From SFTJ01 sp905210415 (lineage in GTDB: Bacteria; Bacteroidota; Bacteroidia; Bacteroidales; Muribaculaceae), in contig CABSDC010000002.1 of the NCBI GenBank assembly GCA_902476295.1, positions 1-64,000 on the forward strand: 64,000 bases of DNA. The letters are read 5' to 3'. How positions within the stretch are numbered: the first letter of the stretch is position 1; the number at the start of each line of letters is the position of its first letter. A program made the position numbers and the translations under genes. The notes under the pieces are model-generated. The model did not search any database, was not told the origin of the DNA, and saw only the letters and a program-made list of their open reading frames with translations. Positions 1 through 9,361 of this stretch are shown in pieces.

Positions 1-1
1 A

Positions 2-151
2 GTGTTTTTCATAGTTTTACCCCGAAATTCGTTGCACTTCTATTTGGACACTGCACCATACGCAAATGATGTAATGAGCATTCATGGCTTTGTTGTTCCA
101 TTTTTTATTAGTAGATTTGTATATAAAAAATTCTACGAATGTCTAATTTAG
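2..151 (+). CDS. C-terminal fragment of an unidentified protein (cut by window start)
   Basis: The frame is open from base 2 to a TAG at 149-151 and encodes 49 residues rich in aromatic and hydrophobic amino acids, ending in a basic/aromatic tail (SRFVYKKFYECLI). It overlaps the start of the glycosyltransferase gene by 13 bases, which is common for consecutive genes of one polysaccharide or envelope cluster. The composition would suit the last segment of a membrane enzyme such as an acyltransferase or polymerase, but nothing diagnostic is visible and I do not assign a family. It could also be a chance open frame. Confidence 0.4.
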   Translation: MFFIVLPRNSLHFYLDTAPYANDVMSIHGFVVPFFISRFVYKKFYECLI

Positions 152-1152
152 AAAGTTCACAAAATAATATTAAGGTTAGCGTATTAGTCCTCACATATAA
201 TCAAGAAAAATATGTGGATGATGCGTTACAAAGCGTATTGCACCAACGTACAGATTTCTCTTATGAAGTTGTTGTTGGTGATGATTGCAGCAAGGATGGC
301 ACAGTAAAGCGATTAGAGAGTTGGCAAAAAAAGTATCCTGAAAAGGTGCGCATCTTGAAATCTGATAAAAATCAGGGGCTACTGCCAAATTTCATTCGCA
401 CATTCAATTCTTGCAAAGGACAATATGTGGCAATTTGTGAAGGAGATGACTATTGGATAGATAAAGAAAAGCTGCAGCGTCAAGCCGATATTTTAGACAA
501 CAACCCGCAATATAACACATGTATTCATAGGGTTGTGAACTATTATGAAGATACAAATGAAAAGAGCCTTAGCAATGGCAATCAAAAAGCGATAAACAAT
601 ATAGTTGATTTGGCGAAATCAAATTTCATTACGAATGTTTCTGCGATGTTTCGTGCCAAATTGGTGAACAACCTTCCTGATTGGTTTCCCACTGTTGGCA
701 CATACGATTATGCTCTGCATATGCTGAATGCTGAAGATGGCGATATATATTATATGGAAAAGCCGATGGCAATATATCGTAAACATGCTGGCGCAATCTG
801 GAGCAAGAACAAAGTCTCCTCTCAATTGTTGCTTTCGATGCAGGTCCGCGAACCGCTTTTGAAACATTTCCAATCACGCAATAAGGAAGTGTTTGACACA
901 CTGCTTCTATCGTATAAAGCTTGTGCGTACGCATTAATCAATCACTATGATGATAATGGCGATTGTAATGGCATGGAGGAAATAGAGCGGCGTATCATAG
1001 CCATTTATCCAGAAATCACAACTGCAGAAATTGAGCAAGAATGTGCATCAATGGCTGTTATAAAAAAGAGTTTAAAACAAAAGATTTTCATGAGATGTAA
1101 AAAACTTCGTGGCTTGGCTTCGCGTTTCATTCCTGTTCCAAAACCTGCGTAA
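139..1152 (+). CDS. Glycosyltransferase family 2 protein
   Basis: Predicted cytoplasmic or membrane-associated GT-A fold glycosyltransferase that moves a sugar from a nucleotide-sugar donor during surface polysaccharide or glycan synthesis. The N-terminus has the usual GT2 opening (VSVLVLTYNQEKYVDDAL, residues 13-30). An acidic pair in VVVGDDCSKDGT (D48, D49) and the EGDDYWID segment at residues 101-108 follow; the latter carries the metal/donor-binding acidic residues. The last 150 residues are acceptor-side sequence with a basic C-terminus and no membrane segment. The start ATG at 139 overlaps the preceding open frame, suggesting it closes a glycan cluster that lies before this window. It is followed after 7 bases by trmN6. 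Donor and acceptor cannot be read from the sequence. Confidence 0.9.
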   Translation: MSNLESSQNNIKVSVLVLTYNQEKYVDDALQSVLHQRTDFSYEVVVGDDCSKDGTVKRLESWQKKYPEKVRILKSDKNQGLLPNFIRTFNSCKGQYVAICEGDDYWIDKEKLQRQADILDNNPQYNTCIHRVVNYYEDTNEKSLSNGNQKAINNIVDLAKSNFITNVSAMFRAKLVNNLPDWFPTVGTYDYALHMLNAEDGDIYYMEKPMAIYRKHAGAIWSKNKVSSQLLLSMQVREPLLKHFQSRNKEVFDTLLLSYKACAYALINHYDDNGDCNGMEEIERRIIAIYPEITTAEIEQECASMAVIKKSLKQKIFMRCKKLRGLASRFIPVPKPA

Positions 1153-1159
1153 TATAGCT

Positions 1160-1873
1160 ATGAGAGAATCAGTATTTCGATTTAAAAAATTCTCATTGCA
1201 TCACAATTTGTGCCCAATGCCAATTTCCACCGATGGTGTTTTGCTTGGCGCTTGGGCTGATGTCTGTGACACGAAGAATGTACTTGATATAGGCACTGGT
1301 TGTGGATTGATTGCATTGATGATTGCTCAGCGTAATCAAGATGCTGCGATTGATGCTATTGACATACATCCTGGTGCAATACAGCAGGCTACGCAGAATT
1401 TTAACGAATCTCCGTGGAGTAATCGACTAAATTGCGATCTGACAGATTTTTTAGAATATGCCGTGTTAACAAATAAAACATTCGATTTGATCGTTTCGAA
1501 TCCTCCATTTTATACAGAAGACACTAAATCGCCTGATGTAGCGCGGGCTAATGCTCGTAATGCGAGTTCTCTCCCACTCAATCATTTAATCGAAGGTGCA
1601 GCAAAAATGTTAAATCCAAATGGAAGATTGTGCTTGATAACTCCGGCTTCTATTAAAGACGATATTGAGGAGGCAGCATTGAAGGCGGGTTTGTATGTTC
1701 ATCGCACAACTTTCGTTAATCCTACGCCCGACTTAACGCCTCACAGAATATTGTGGCAATTGGGCAATGAGAAACGCGACAAAGATATAGATGAGTTAAC
1801 AATCGAGATTTCTCGACACGTATATACTCAGGATTATATAAATCTCACAAAGGATTTTTACTTAAAGATGTAA
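1160..1873 (+). CDS. trmN6: tRNA1(Val) (adenine(37)-N6)-methyltransferase, TrmN6/YfiC family
   Basis: S-adenosylmethionine-dependent methyltransferase expected to methylate N6 of A37 next to the anticodon of valine tRNA. With the ATG at 1160 the protein has 237 residues and begins MRESVFRFKKF, the normal family N-terminus. A longer frame using GTG at 1109 lies inside the preceding gene and is unlikely. Visible motifs are the conserved H-x-x-P-(M)-x-x-D-x-x-L-L-G-x-W-A entry (about 18-32), SAM-binding DIGTGCGL (43-50) and the catalytic NPPF tetrad (114-117) of base N-methyltransferases. The gene sits 7 bases after the glycosyltransferase, so the two are probably co-transcribed, and it ends at a strong hairpin shared with carB on the other strand. 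Confidence 0.92.
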   Translation: MRESVFRFKKFSLHHNLCPMPISTDGVLLGAWADVCDTKNVLDIGTGCGLIALMIAQRNQDAAIDAIDIHPGAIQQATQNFNESPWSNRLNCDLTDFLEYAVLTNKTFDLIVSNPPFYTEDTKSPDVARANARNASSLPLNHLIEGAAKMLNPNGRLCLITPASIKDDIEEAALKAGLYVHRTTFVNPTPDLTPHRILWQLGNEKRDKDIDELTIEISRHVYTQDYINLTKDFYLKM

Positions 1874-1879
1874 ATTTTA

Positions 1880-1912
1880 AAAGCGGCATAATGAATCTCA
1901 TTACGCCGCTTT
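1880..1912. terminator. Bidirectional intrinsic terminator between trmN6 and carB
   Basis: A near-perfect hairpin lies between two convergent genes. AAAGCGGC at 1880-1887 pairs with GCCGCTTT at 1905-1912. After one A/C mismatch, TAATGA (1889-1894) pairs with TCATTA (1898-1903), leaving a 3-base loop. The A/T-rich flanks supply a short U-tract in both directions. Confidence 0.8.
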
Positions 1913-1932
1913 ACATATCATATTAGTCTGTA

Positions 1933-4900
1933 TTATGAATAGTCTTTCCAAGGCTTAATTTCGATGTCCTCAAGGCTAAGGTCGCAGAATGCGTCGATAA
2001 ATGCACTTGCAAGTCTTGCATTTGTAAGCAATGGAATGTTCAAGTCGACAGAAGCACGACGAATTTTATATCCGTTGCTCAACTCAGTACTTGTGAGGTT
2101 CTTCGGGATATTCACTACCATATCAACCTTCTTGCGGTGCAATAGATCGAGAGCTTGTGGCTCTTGATCGGCTTCTGTTGGCCAATATGCACGTATAGCA
2201 GGCACACCATTATCGTTTAGATACTTTTGTGTTCCACCTGTTGCATAAAGCATATAACCCTTCTTATGAAGTTTGATCGCGCTATCGAGCAATGCAGCCT
2301 TTTGTTTTGCTCCACCAGTACTTAGCAGGACTCCGCGCTCAGGGATTCTGTGTCCTACTGACAACATAGCTTTGAGTAATGCTTCGCTTGTGTTTTCTCC
2401 AAGACAACCTACTTCACCGGTTGACGACATGTCTACGCCAAGAACTGGATCTGCGCCTTGAAGACGAGAAAATGAGAATTGCGATGCCTTAATACCCACA
2501 TAATCAAGGTCGAACGCGCTCTTGTTTGGCTTCTCTACTGGTATGCCAAGCATAATCTTTGTAGCAAGATCAATAAAGTTAATTTTCAATACTTTGCTCA
2601 CAAATGGGAAGCTTCGAGAAGCACGAAGGTTACATTCGATTACTTTAATATCATTGTTTTTCGCAAGATATTGAATATTGAATGGACCGCTAATGTTAAG
2701 TGCTTTAGCAATTTGACCGCTTATCTTCTTGATCCTTCGGATTGTTTCAACATACAATTTTTGAGGAGGAAATTGAATTGTAGCGTCGCCAGAGTGAACA
2801 CCGGCAAATTCGATGTGCTCAGAGATAGCATACAATTTGATGTCACCATTTTGCGCTACAGCATCAAATTCCACTTCCTTAGCGCCTTGAATAAAAGCAC
2901 TTACTACTACAGGATGCTTCTTTGATACGTTTGCTGCAAGACGAAGGAATCTCTCCAATTCATCATCATTTGAACATACGTTCATAGCAGCGCCCGATAA
3001 AACATATGAAGGTCTAACCAAAACCGGATAACCCACTTGTTCTACGAAGCTGTAGATATCGTTCATTGATGTCAATTCACGCCATGCTGGTTGGTCAATG
3101 CCTAGTCCATCAAGCATTGAAGAGAATTTATGGCGGTCTTCGGCATTGTCGATGCTTTGTGCAGTAGTTCCGAGAATATTTACACCGCATTGATCAAGAC
3201 GGATAGCCAAATTGTTTGGAATTTGACCACCTACTGATATGATTGTGCCATGAGGCTGCTCCATATCAATCACGTCCATCACACGCTCAAATGTCAATTC
3301 ATCGAAATACAGGCGGTCGCACATATCATAGTCGGTAGATACCGTCTCTGGATTGTAATTAATCATTACAGAGCGCCAACCTTCTTTCTTTACAGTTAAG
3401 AGTGAATTTACGCTACACCAGTCAAATTCCACTGAGCTACCAATGCGATATGCGCCAGAACCAAGCACTACGATTGATTTGCCGTCATGTTCGTAATCAA
3501 TGTCGTTTTCTGTGCCGTTATATGTCAGATACAAATAGTTGGTCTGTGCAGGATATTCAGCTGCAAGAGTGTCGATCTGCTTAACAACAGGAAGAATGCC
3601 AAGCTTTTTACGCAATGCTCTAACTTCAAGGTTTGCCGCCTCGCCTCGCTCGTTAATCTGTTCTTTTATAACAGCACGGGCAACTTGGAAGTCTGAGAAA
3701 CCTTGTTCTTTTGCAGTACGCAACAAGTCGGCTGGGATCTCTTCAATGCTGTTGTATTTCGACAATTCTTCGTCAGTTACGATAAGATTTTGCAACTTAT
3801 ATAAGAACCACTTGTCAATCTTAGTCAATTCGTGAATTCTATCAACGTCATAGCCCTTACGGAATGCTGTTTCAATAGCAAAGATGCGTTTATCAGTAGG
3901 CTCTTTAAGTGCATTATCAAGGTCGGAAACTTTCATTTCACGATTCTCAATAAAGCCGTGTTTGCCTTGACCAATCATACGCAAACCTTTTTGAATAACT
4001 TCTTCGAAAGTGCGGCCGATAGCCATAACTTCACCTACAGACTTCATAGATGAGCCGATTTCTCGACGAACTCCATGGAATTTACCCAAATCCCAACGAG
4101 GTATCTTACATACGATGTAGTCAAGAGCAGGTTCGAAGAATGCTGATGTTACCTTTGTAACAGAATTCTTCAAATCAAATAGTCCATAGCCGAGGCCAAG
4201 TTTCGCAGCAACAAATGCTAATGGATAACCTGTTGCCTTAGATGCTAATGCCGAACTACGGCTAAGACGTGCGTTGACCTCAATAACTCGATAGTCCATC
4301 GACTGAGGGTCGTAAGCATATTGAACGTTACATTCACCTACAATGCCCACGTGGCGAATAATCTTGATTGCCAATTCGCGAAGCATATGGTAGTCATCGT
4401 TGGTGAGAGTTTGTGATGGTGCAACCACAATTGATTCGCCTGTATGGATACCAAGTGGGTCAAAATTTTCCATATTACATACGGTGATGCAATTGTCGAA
4501 TGCGTCACGCACTACTTCATATTCAACTTCTTTCCATCCTTTAAGCGATTTTTCGATAAGAACTTGTGGCGAGAAAGACAACGCTTTTTCTACCAAAGAT
4601 TCAAGCTCTTCTTGATTGTCACAGAACCCGCTGCCAAGACCACCAAGGGCATATGCCGCACGAACAATCACAGGGTAGCCAAGTTCAGAAGCTGCCTTTA
4701 TAGCACCTTCCATGTCTTCTACAGCTTCGCTCTTGATTGTTTTAACGTCGATTTCCTCAAGTTTCTTAACGAAAAGTTCGCGGTCCTCGGTGTCCATGAT
4801 TGCACGGATTGGAGTACCAAGCACTTCTACGTTATATTTTTCGAGAATGTTCTGCTTATACAGTTCAACGCCGCAGTTCAACGCAGTTTGTCCACCAAAC

Positions 4901-5163
4901 GACAGCAAAATGCCATCAGGACGTTCCTTTGCAATTACTTTCTCTACAAAGTAAGGTGTAACAGGCAAGAAATAAATCTTGTCGGCAAAACCTTCGCTTG
5001 TTTGCACTGTGGCGATGTTTGGATTTATAAGTACAGTCTCAATGTTTTCTTCCTTTAACGCCTTGAGCGCTTGAGAGCCAGAATAGTCAAATTCTCCCGC
5101 TTCACCAATTTTCAACGCTCCAGAACCGAGAATCAATACTTTTTTAATGTTTTCTTTCTTCAT
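1933..5163 (-). CDS. carB: Carbamoyl-phosphate synthase large subunit
   Basis: Makes carbamoyl phosphate from bicarbonate, ammonia (delivered by CarA) and two ATP, feeding pyrimidine and arginine synthesis. At 1076 residues it has the full family length. Two tandem ATP-grasp synthetase halves are visible: the first begins VLILGSGALKIGEAGEFDYSG and the second begins near residue 560 with VVLGSGAYRIGSSVEFDWC. Each has the ER/GG-type ATP-grasp segments (for example VRAAYALGGLGSG in the first half and VRPSYVLSGAAMNV in the second). The last ~130 residues are an MGS-like allosteric domain (LLSTGGAKQKAALLDSA, then YATGGTQKYL). The gene starts 12 bases after carA ends, so the two form an operon. The stop lies close to the two-way terminator at 1880-1912. 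Confidence 0.97.
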   Translation of the reverse strand: MKKENIKKVLILGSGALKIGEAGEFDYSGSQALKALKEENIETVLINPNIATVQTSEGFADKIYFLPVTPYFVEKVIAKERPDGILLSFGGQTALNCGVELYKQNILEKYNVEVLGTPIRAIMDTEDRELFVKKLEEIDVKTIKSEAVEDMEGAIKAASELGYPVIVRAAYALGGLGSGFCDNQEELESLVEKALSFSPQVLIEKSLKGWKEVEYEVVRDAFDNCITVCNMENFDPLGIHTGESIVVAPSQTLTNDDYHMLRELAIKIIRHVGIVGECNVQYAYDPQSMDYRVIEVNARLSRSSALASKATGYPLAFVAAKLGLGYGLFDLKNSVTKVTSAFFEPALDYIVCKIPRWDLGKFHGVRREIGSSMKSVGEVMAIGRTFEEVIQKGLRMIGQGKHGFIENREMKVSDLDNALKEPTDKRIFAIETAFRKGYDVDRIHELTKIDKWFLYKLQNLIVTDEELSKYNSIEEIPADLLRTAKEQGFSDFQVARAVIKEQINERGEAANLEVRALRKKLGILPVVKQIDTLAAEYPAQTNYLYLTYNGTENDIDYEHDGKSIVVLGSGAYRIGSSVEFDWCSVNSLLTVKKEGWRSVMINYNPETVSTDYDMCDRLYFDELTFERVMDVIDMEQPHGTIISVGGQIPNNLAIRLDQCGVNILGTTAQSIDNAEDRHKFSSMLDGLGIDQPAWRELTSMNDIYSFVEQVGYPVLVRPSYVLSGAAMNVCSNDDELERFLRLAANVSKKHPVVVSAFIQGAKEVEFDAVAQNGDIKLYAISEHIEFAGVHSGDATIQFPPQKLYVETIRRIKKISGQIAKALNISGPFNIQYLAKNNDIKVIECNLRASRSFPFVSKVLKINFIDLATKIMLGIPVEKPNKSAFDLDYVGIKASQFSFSRLQGADPVLGVDMSSTGEVGCLGENTSEALLKAMLSVGHRIPERGVLLSTGGAKQKAALLDSAIKLHKKGYMLYATGGTQKYLNDNGVPAIRAYWPTEADQEPQALDLLHRKKVDMVVNIPKNLTSTELSNGYKIRRASVDLNIPLLTNARLASAFIDAFCDLSLEDIEIKPWKDYS

Positions 5164-5175
5164 AGACTTATGGCA

Positions 5176-6246
5176 TTAAAGCAATTTTACAAATTCATCA
5201 AAAATAAACTCAGTGTCAGTAGGGCCACTGCATGCTTCTGGGTGGAATTGAGCAGAGAAGAAAGGCTTGCTCTTATGGCGAATACCCTCGTTTGTTCCGT
5301 CATTCATATTTACGAAATATGGTTCCCAATCGCTTCCAATACTGCTGTCGTCAACAGCAAAGCCGTGGTTTTGAGAAGTGATAAAGCACTTGTTTGTGCC
5401 CACTTCGCGCACTGGTTGGTTGTGGCTGCGGTGTCCATATTTAAGTTTGTATACTTTCGCGCCAGCTGCCTTAGAAAGCAATTGATTGCCCATACAAATG
5501 CCGCATATAGGTTTGTCTGCAGTCAATGCTTTTTTTATATTTTCTACCGTTTCTGTGGCGAAGTCAGGATTGCCAGGGCCGTTAGAGATAAACAGACCAT
5601 CGTATTCCATATTATTGAAATCATAGTTCCATGGCACTCTTACTACCTTCACGCCTCGCTTCAGCAAACAACGAATAATGTTGCTTTTCACGCCACAATC
5701 TACAAGCACTACGGTTTTATCTCCGCTACCATATTCTATCACTTCTTTGCAACTTACTTTTGCAACAAGATTTTCACGGTTTGGGTCATACAGGTCTACT
5801 TCTTCGCATCCTTCTACGATTATGCGACCAAGCAAAGAGCCTTTTTCGCGTAAACGCTTTGTGAGAGCTCGTGTATCAATGCCGTAGATACCCACAATAT
5901 GTTCTGACTTCAACCAATCGCCAAGACTTTGTACGCCCTGCCAGTGGCTGTAATCCCAACTGTAGTCTTGACACACAATTGCCTCTACATGGATTCTTTC
6001 ACTTTCAAAATTTTTACGGAGCTTGTCAACCATTTCCTCTGAAGGAACACCATAATTGCCTTGTATAGGATAAGTTGTAACCAGAATTTGACCTGAATAA
6101 GATGGGTCGGTAAGACTTTCGGGATAGCCCGTCATTGCGGTACTGAAAACCACTTCTCCTGAACATGATTTGTCAAATCCAAACGACTTGCCAACATATT
6201 CAGTCCCGTCTTCAAGTTTAAGGATTGCTTTTTTTGTTAATCTCAT
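5176..6246 (-). CDS. carA: Carbamoyl-phosphate synthase small subunit (glutaminase)
   Basis: Hydrolyses glutamine and channels ammonia to CarB. I take the ATG at 6246, giving 356 residues starting MRLTKKAILKLEDG, the usual N-terminus. An in-frame ATG at 6285 would add 13 unrelated residues. The N-terminal CPSase small-chain domain carries the typical FSTAMTGYPESLTDPSY segment (35-51). The C-terminal class I glutamine amidotransferase domain has the nucleophile C251 in ICGICMGNQ, with partners H335 and E337 in FHPEACSG. The gene is first in a carA-carB operon, with a Bacteroidota-type promoter about 70 bases upstream. Confidence 0.96.
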   Translation of the reverse strand: MRLTKKAILKLEDGTEYVGKSFGFDKSCSGEVVFSTAMTGYPESLTDPSYSGQILVTTYPIQGNYGVPSEEMVDKLRKNFESERIHVEAIVCQDYSWDYSHWQGVQSLGDWLKSEHIVGIYGIDTRALTKRLREKGSLLGRIIVEGCEEVDLYDPNRENLVAKVSCKEVIEYGSGDKTVVLVDCGVKSNIIRCLLKRGVKVVRVPWNYDFNNMEYDGLFISNGPGNPDFATETVENIKKALTADKPICGICMGNQLLSKAAGAKVYKLKYGHRSHNQPVREVGTNKCFITSQNHGFAVDDSSIGSDWEPYFVNMNDGTNEGIRHKSKPFFSAQFHPEACSGPTDTEFIFDEFVKLL

Positions 6247-6311
6247 CGATAGAAAATTATAATTTGTCAACTGGTGGTTATCCAAGAATTACTTCTATCG
6301 GGAAAACCATA

Positions 6312-6343
6312 CAAAATTACAACATATATATTATTTTCACAAC
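6312..6343 (-). promoter_or_regulatory. Bacteroidota-type promoter for carAB
   Basis: On the minus strand this reads GTTG, 20 bases, then TAATTTTG, one base off the Bacteroidota consensus TTTG-N19/20-TAnnTTTG. Transcription would start near 6305 and give a leader of about 60 bases ahead of carA. I saw no attenuator hairpin in that leader. Confidence 0.55.
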
Positions 6344-6380
6344 TCTAACGCCACACTTTTGAAAAATAAAAAAATGAAAC

Positions 6381-6962
6381 TCATTTCTGAATTTCATTTA
6401 ATGCCTTGACTACTTGCGGCAATACCGCAGAATGATTGTCATTTGTTATGATAATTGTTTTTGAATCGTCGAGCTTAGAATAATCCTGCTTTCTCATTCG
6501 TTCCTCCACTTGTTCTTGTGAAAAGCTATTGCGTGCCATCACCCTACTTATTCGAATGTCTTTCGATGCATCGACAAGCCAAATATGGTTACACATTTTG
6601 TCGATGCCGCTTTCTTGTGGGAGCGCCGTTTCAACAAAGTATAATTTGCTTTTGCTTTCTGACAATCGTTGGTTTATATCTTCTTTAACGGCTGGGTGTA
6701 CAATTCCGTTTATAGTGTTCAGTGACGTTTTATCTCGAAAAATTATGTCACTAAGACGCCGTCTATTAATCTCTCCATTTGAGGAAACGACTTCGGATCC
6801 GAATGCATCAATCAACTGTGACTGTATCCTCGTTGACGTATTCATTAGTAGTTTTGCATTCGAGTCGCAATCATAAACATCATAACCAAGCAGACGTAAT
6901 ATGTGTGACACGACGCTTTTCCCACTGCCAATGCCACCGACAATTGCTATTGTTTTTTTCAT
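6381..6962 (-). CDS. coaE: Dephospho-CoA kinase
   Basis: Catalyses the last step of coenzyme A synthesis, phosphorylating the 3'-hydroxyl of dephospho-CoA. The 193-residue protein starts with a P-loop, GGIGSGKS at 9-16, followed by the YDVYDCDSNAKLL substrate segment and the family's VETALPQESG region near the middle. Its start codon overlaps the stop of the ybbR gene (ATGA), so translation is probably coupled. It is the last gene of a nusB-yajC-ybbR-coaE run. Nothing unusual is seen. Confidence 0.95.
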   Translation of the reverse strand: MKKTIAIVGGIGSGKSVVSHILRLLGYDVYDCDSNAKLLMNTSTRIQSQLIDAFGSEVVSSNGEINRRRLSDIIFRDKTSLNTINGIVHPAVKEDINQRLSESKSKLYFVETALPQESGIDKMCNHIWLVDASKDIRISRVMARNSFSQEQVEERMRKQDYSKLDDSKTIIITNDNHSAVLPQVVKALNEIQK

Positions 6963-7936
6963 TGATTGTTTCGTTCGATAATATATTCTACGCTATCAAT
7001 ATCAAGCGACACATTTTTATAAATCATAGGCACTTCACCTATGCGTATTTCCACTTTATCAGCCTTTGGAGAATAAAGGATATCGTTATAATCGACAATT
7101 GCAGATATGCGCTTGTCGGAGTTGTTATATTGGCTTTTTGGTACCAAATATGACACTCTCACGGTATTTGGAAACGTAACCACGTTAATATTGTCGGGCT
7201 TGTTCTTAACCACTACAGGTATGGTGCGTACGCGCTTGATAAGCTTCTCTACAGGTACCATCAAAGTGATTTCTCTTGGAACTACTCTCACACCCTTTAT
7301 AGGAGAAATTGCCACTTTTCTGTAAAGTGTGTCGCGCAATTCTTTTTCATCAACATGATATGTATAGACCTCTGATATGTCGGTTATATTATCATGGTCG
7401 CCATAGACATACACTGAATCGCTCGACAATTCAATGTTGCCTACTATTTCATATTGCATATTGGCTTGTGCAGAGAAATCTAAGATGATAGGCACTTGCT
7501 TATAATCTCGTCTTGAATCAACATAGTGCAACGAAATAGAATCTGGCATGATGCTATTTATCATGGATTCCTTACTGTATTTTTCCCTAACAAGCGCACT
7601 CATTTGCCGCAAGTTGATTCTGAATGTGCCATTGCCTAAATCAAAATCAGAAAAATTAATGGAAATTTTTGTTGTACGCTTAAACATCTCATTAATACCC
7701 GTTTCTCTGATTGACACATTGATTTTATGGGGTGGATCGGAAATAAACATCACAGAGTCAGGAATGTTTACAATCTCAAATGGCAACTCCACGTCATGCA
7801 CAGTGAGTTTGTTTGCGGAGTTGAAAAGCCAAAAAACCGACGATACGGCCACAAACGCCAAATACATATAAAACTTCTTTGCAGTTGAGCTTTTGAGAAT
7901 ATCCTTAATTCTATTTGTTATAACCGATTTCTCCAT
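6959..7936 (-). CDS. YbbR-like domain protein (CdaR-type)
   Basis: A 325-residue membrane-anchored protein with one N-terminal transmembrane helix (about residues 21-37, FYMYLAFVAVSSVFWLF). Extracytoplasmic YbbR-like beta repeats follow. In Firmicutes, YbbR/CdaR regulates the diadenylate cyclase CdaA. Here there is no cyclase gene beside it, and the position between yajC and coaE is the usual Bacteroidota arrangement, so the c-di-AMP role is not supported by context. Its role is best left as envelope-associated and unknown. Confidence 0.85.
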   Translation of the reverse strand: MEKSVITNRIKDILKSSTAKKFYMYLAFVAVSSVFWLFNSANKLTVHDVELPFEIVNIPDSVMFISDPPHKINVSIRETGINEMFKRTTKISINFSDFDLGNGTFRINLRQMSALVREKYSKESMINSIMPDSISLHYVDSRRDYKQVPIILDFSAQANMQYEIVGNIELSSDSVYVYGDHDNITDISEVYTYHVDEKELRDTLYRKVAISPIKGVRVVPREITLMVPVEKLIKRVRTIPVVVKNKPDNINVVTFPNTVRVSYLVPKSQYNNSDKRISAIVDYNDILYSPKADKVEIRIGEVPMIYKNVSLDIDSVEYIIERNNQ

Positions 7937-8015
7937 ATTTCAGAATTATAAAAATAAAAGCCATTCAATGCAATTTTGATTTACACAGAATGGCCTATAT
8001 CGTAATTATTCGAAG

Positions 8016-8366
8016 TTACTTAGCTGCAGCGTTGCCGTTGTTGGCTTGGTTTTCGCTTGCATCTTGAACACTTTGGTAAATCGAACCTTTGTCAATGCGA
8101 ATTTTTACATTTTCTGCAATTTCCAAGATTATAGTGTTCTTCTCTTCTTCAATTTCACGGATTTTTCCGTAAATGCCGCCTGCGGTTACCACTCTGTCGC
8201 CTTTCTTAAGAGAGTCGCGGAATTTTCTAATTTCTTTTTGCTTCTTAGATTGTGGGCGAATGATAAAGAAATAGAATATTGCAATTAGGGCAACAATCAT
8301 GATTATATTTCCCATTCCGCCCATTGCGCCTGGTGCAGATTCTAATAAAATGTTTAGTAGTGTCAT
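8016..8366 (-). CDS. yajC: Sec translocase accessory subunit YajC
   Basis: Small inner-membrane protein of the SecDF-YajC complex that assists protein export. It is 116 residues long. A single hydrophobic helix at about 20-37 ends with the diagnostic FIIRPQSKKQKE junction, and the cytoplasmic domain carries GDRVVTAGGIYGKI, the family signature. A Gly/Met-rich stretch (GAMGGMGN) precedes the helix, as in many Bacteroidota YajC proteins. It lies 11 bases after nusB and upstream of ybbR in the same direction. Confidence 0.95.
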   Translation of the reverse strand: MTLLNILLESAPGAMGGMGNIIMIVALIAIFYFFIIRPQSKKQKEIRKFRDSLKKGDRVVTAGGIYGKIREIEEEKNTIILEIAENVKIRIDKGSIYQSVQDASENQANNGNAAAK

Positions 8367-8377
8367 AGTTTATCGTT

Positions 8378-9304
8378 TTAGTCTTTTACAATTATTCGTT
8401 TTGCTTTTAAATCTCTTACTATTGCATTTAAGATGCCATTTACGAATGTTCCGCTCTTTGGTGTGCTATAATATTTCGCCAATTCGATGTATTCGTTGAG
8501 AGATACAGATGTTGGGATTGACAGGAAGCCCTTGATTTCGGCGAGACAAACATCCATAATCACTCTATCCATGAATGCAATACGCTCAACATCCCATTTG
8601 TCGGTTACGAATTCGTCAATCAATTTATCATTTTCAGATTTAGATTCAACAGCCTTCATGAGCAATTTTTTGCCAAATTCGCTGTCTTCTTCATCTTTAA
8701 ACATTGGCAAGATAGGCTCTTTTTCATTTTCTTGAAAGCGACGAATTGTTTTCAATACGAATGTTCCCATTGTGTCTAAATCGTCGTTCCAATAAACCGA
8801 CTTGCTCTCGAGAATGTCTGCCAAACTATCATCTGGTAGCACTACTTGTTTCATCAATTGTTTCCACACTTCACAATCGTTGTTGTAGTTGGTGCTATCT
8901 GCAGCCATATAGTTGGTGTATAATTCCGAACGGACAATTTTGTCAAGCATAAGTTTCAAGAATATGTCGTCATTCTTCCAAGACAATTTGTTCTCACTGA
9001 TGTAGTCTTGCAAAGTTTCGTCAGCTTTTAGTTTTGCGACAAATTGATTTTCAACGAATCGCATATTAGGATTGAGATCCTCTTCGCTTGGCAAATATTT
9101 GTTCTTTGCATCATCAAGGCGACGATCTTGCAGATCAGTAAGTTCAATCATCAGCAACAGCAGATAATTGTATAATTCGTATGATTTATCGAAACTCTTC
9201 GACAATTGCATCAATGCGTTTCTAAGTGTTGTATCCTCTTGAGTCAAAAGGTAAGAATACAAATTTTGAATGACCTTTATTCGTATAAGTGTTCTATTTA
9301 TCAT
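8378..9304 (-). CDS. nusB: Transcription antitermination factor NusB
   Basis: NusB binds boxA of rRNA leaders with S10 and promotes antitermination and rRNA processing. At 308 residues it is about twice the E. coli length, as is usual in Bacteroidota. The N-terminal MINRTLIRIKVIQNLYSYL start, a long helical insertion and the C-terminal NusB core (AFMDRVIMDVCLAEIKGF, then SVSLNEYIELAKYYSTPKSG with the FVNGILN segment) are all visible. It is the first gene of the nusB-yajC-ybbR-coaE group, with a -7 promoter element directly upstream. Confidence 0.93.
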   Translation of the reverse strand: MINRTLIRIKVIQNLYSYLLTQEDTTLRNALMQLSKSFDKSYELYNYLLLLMIELTDLQDRRLDDAKNKYLPSEEDLNPNMRFVENQFVAKLKADETLQDYISENKLSWKNDDIFLKLMLDKIVRSELYTNYMAADSTNYNNDCEVWKQLMKQVVLPDDSLADILESKSVYWNDDLDTMGTFVLKTIRRFQENEKEPILPMFKDEEDSEFGKKLLMKAVESKSENDKLIDEFVTDKWDVERIAFMDRVIMDVCLAEIKGFLSIPTSVSLNEYIELAKYYSTPKSGTFVNGILNAIVRDLKAKRIIVKD

Positions 9305-9320
9305 AAAATTTTATTTTATG

Positions 9321-9328
9321 CAAAGTTA
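9321..9328 (-). promoter_or_regulatory. -7 promoter element of the nusB group
   Basis: The minus strand reads TAACTTTG, an exact TAnnTTTG match, 17 bases before the nusB start codon. No TTTG-like -33 box is present at the usual 19-20 base distance, so only the -7 part is supported. Confidence 0.5.
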
Positions 9329-9361
9329 CACAAAACAATGCGTTTATAAAAATATAGTAAT

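Noticed and set aside
1109..1159. Upstream extension of trmN6 from a GTG codon
   Set aside because: The extra 17 residues lie inside the glycosyltransferase gene, and the ATG at 1160 gives the standard family N-terminus.
4444..5853. Long plus-strand frames opposite carB and carA (4444-5058, 5071-5853)
   Set aside because: They lie wholly opposite well-conserved enzymes, lack promoters and known domains, and have Phe/Ser/Cys-rich antisense composition.
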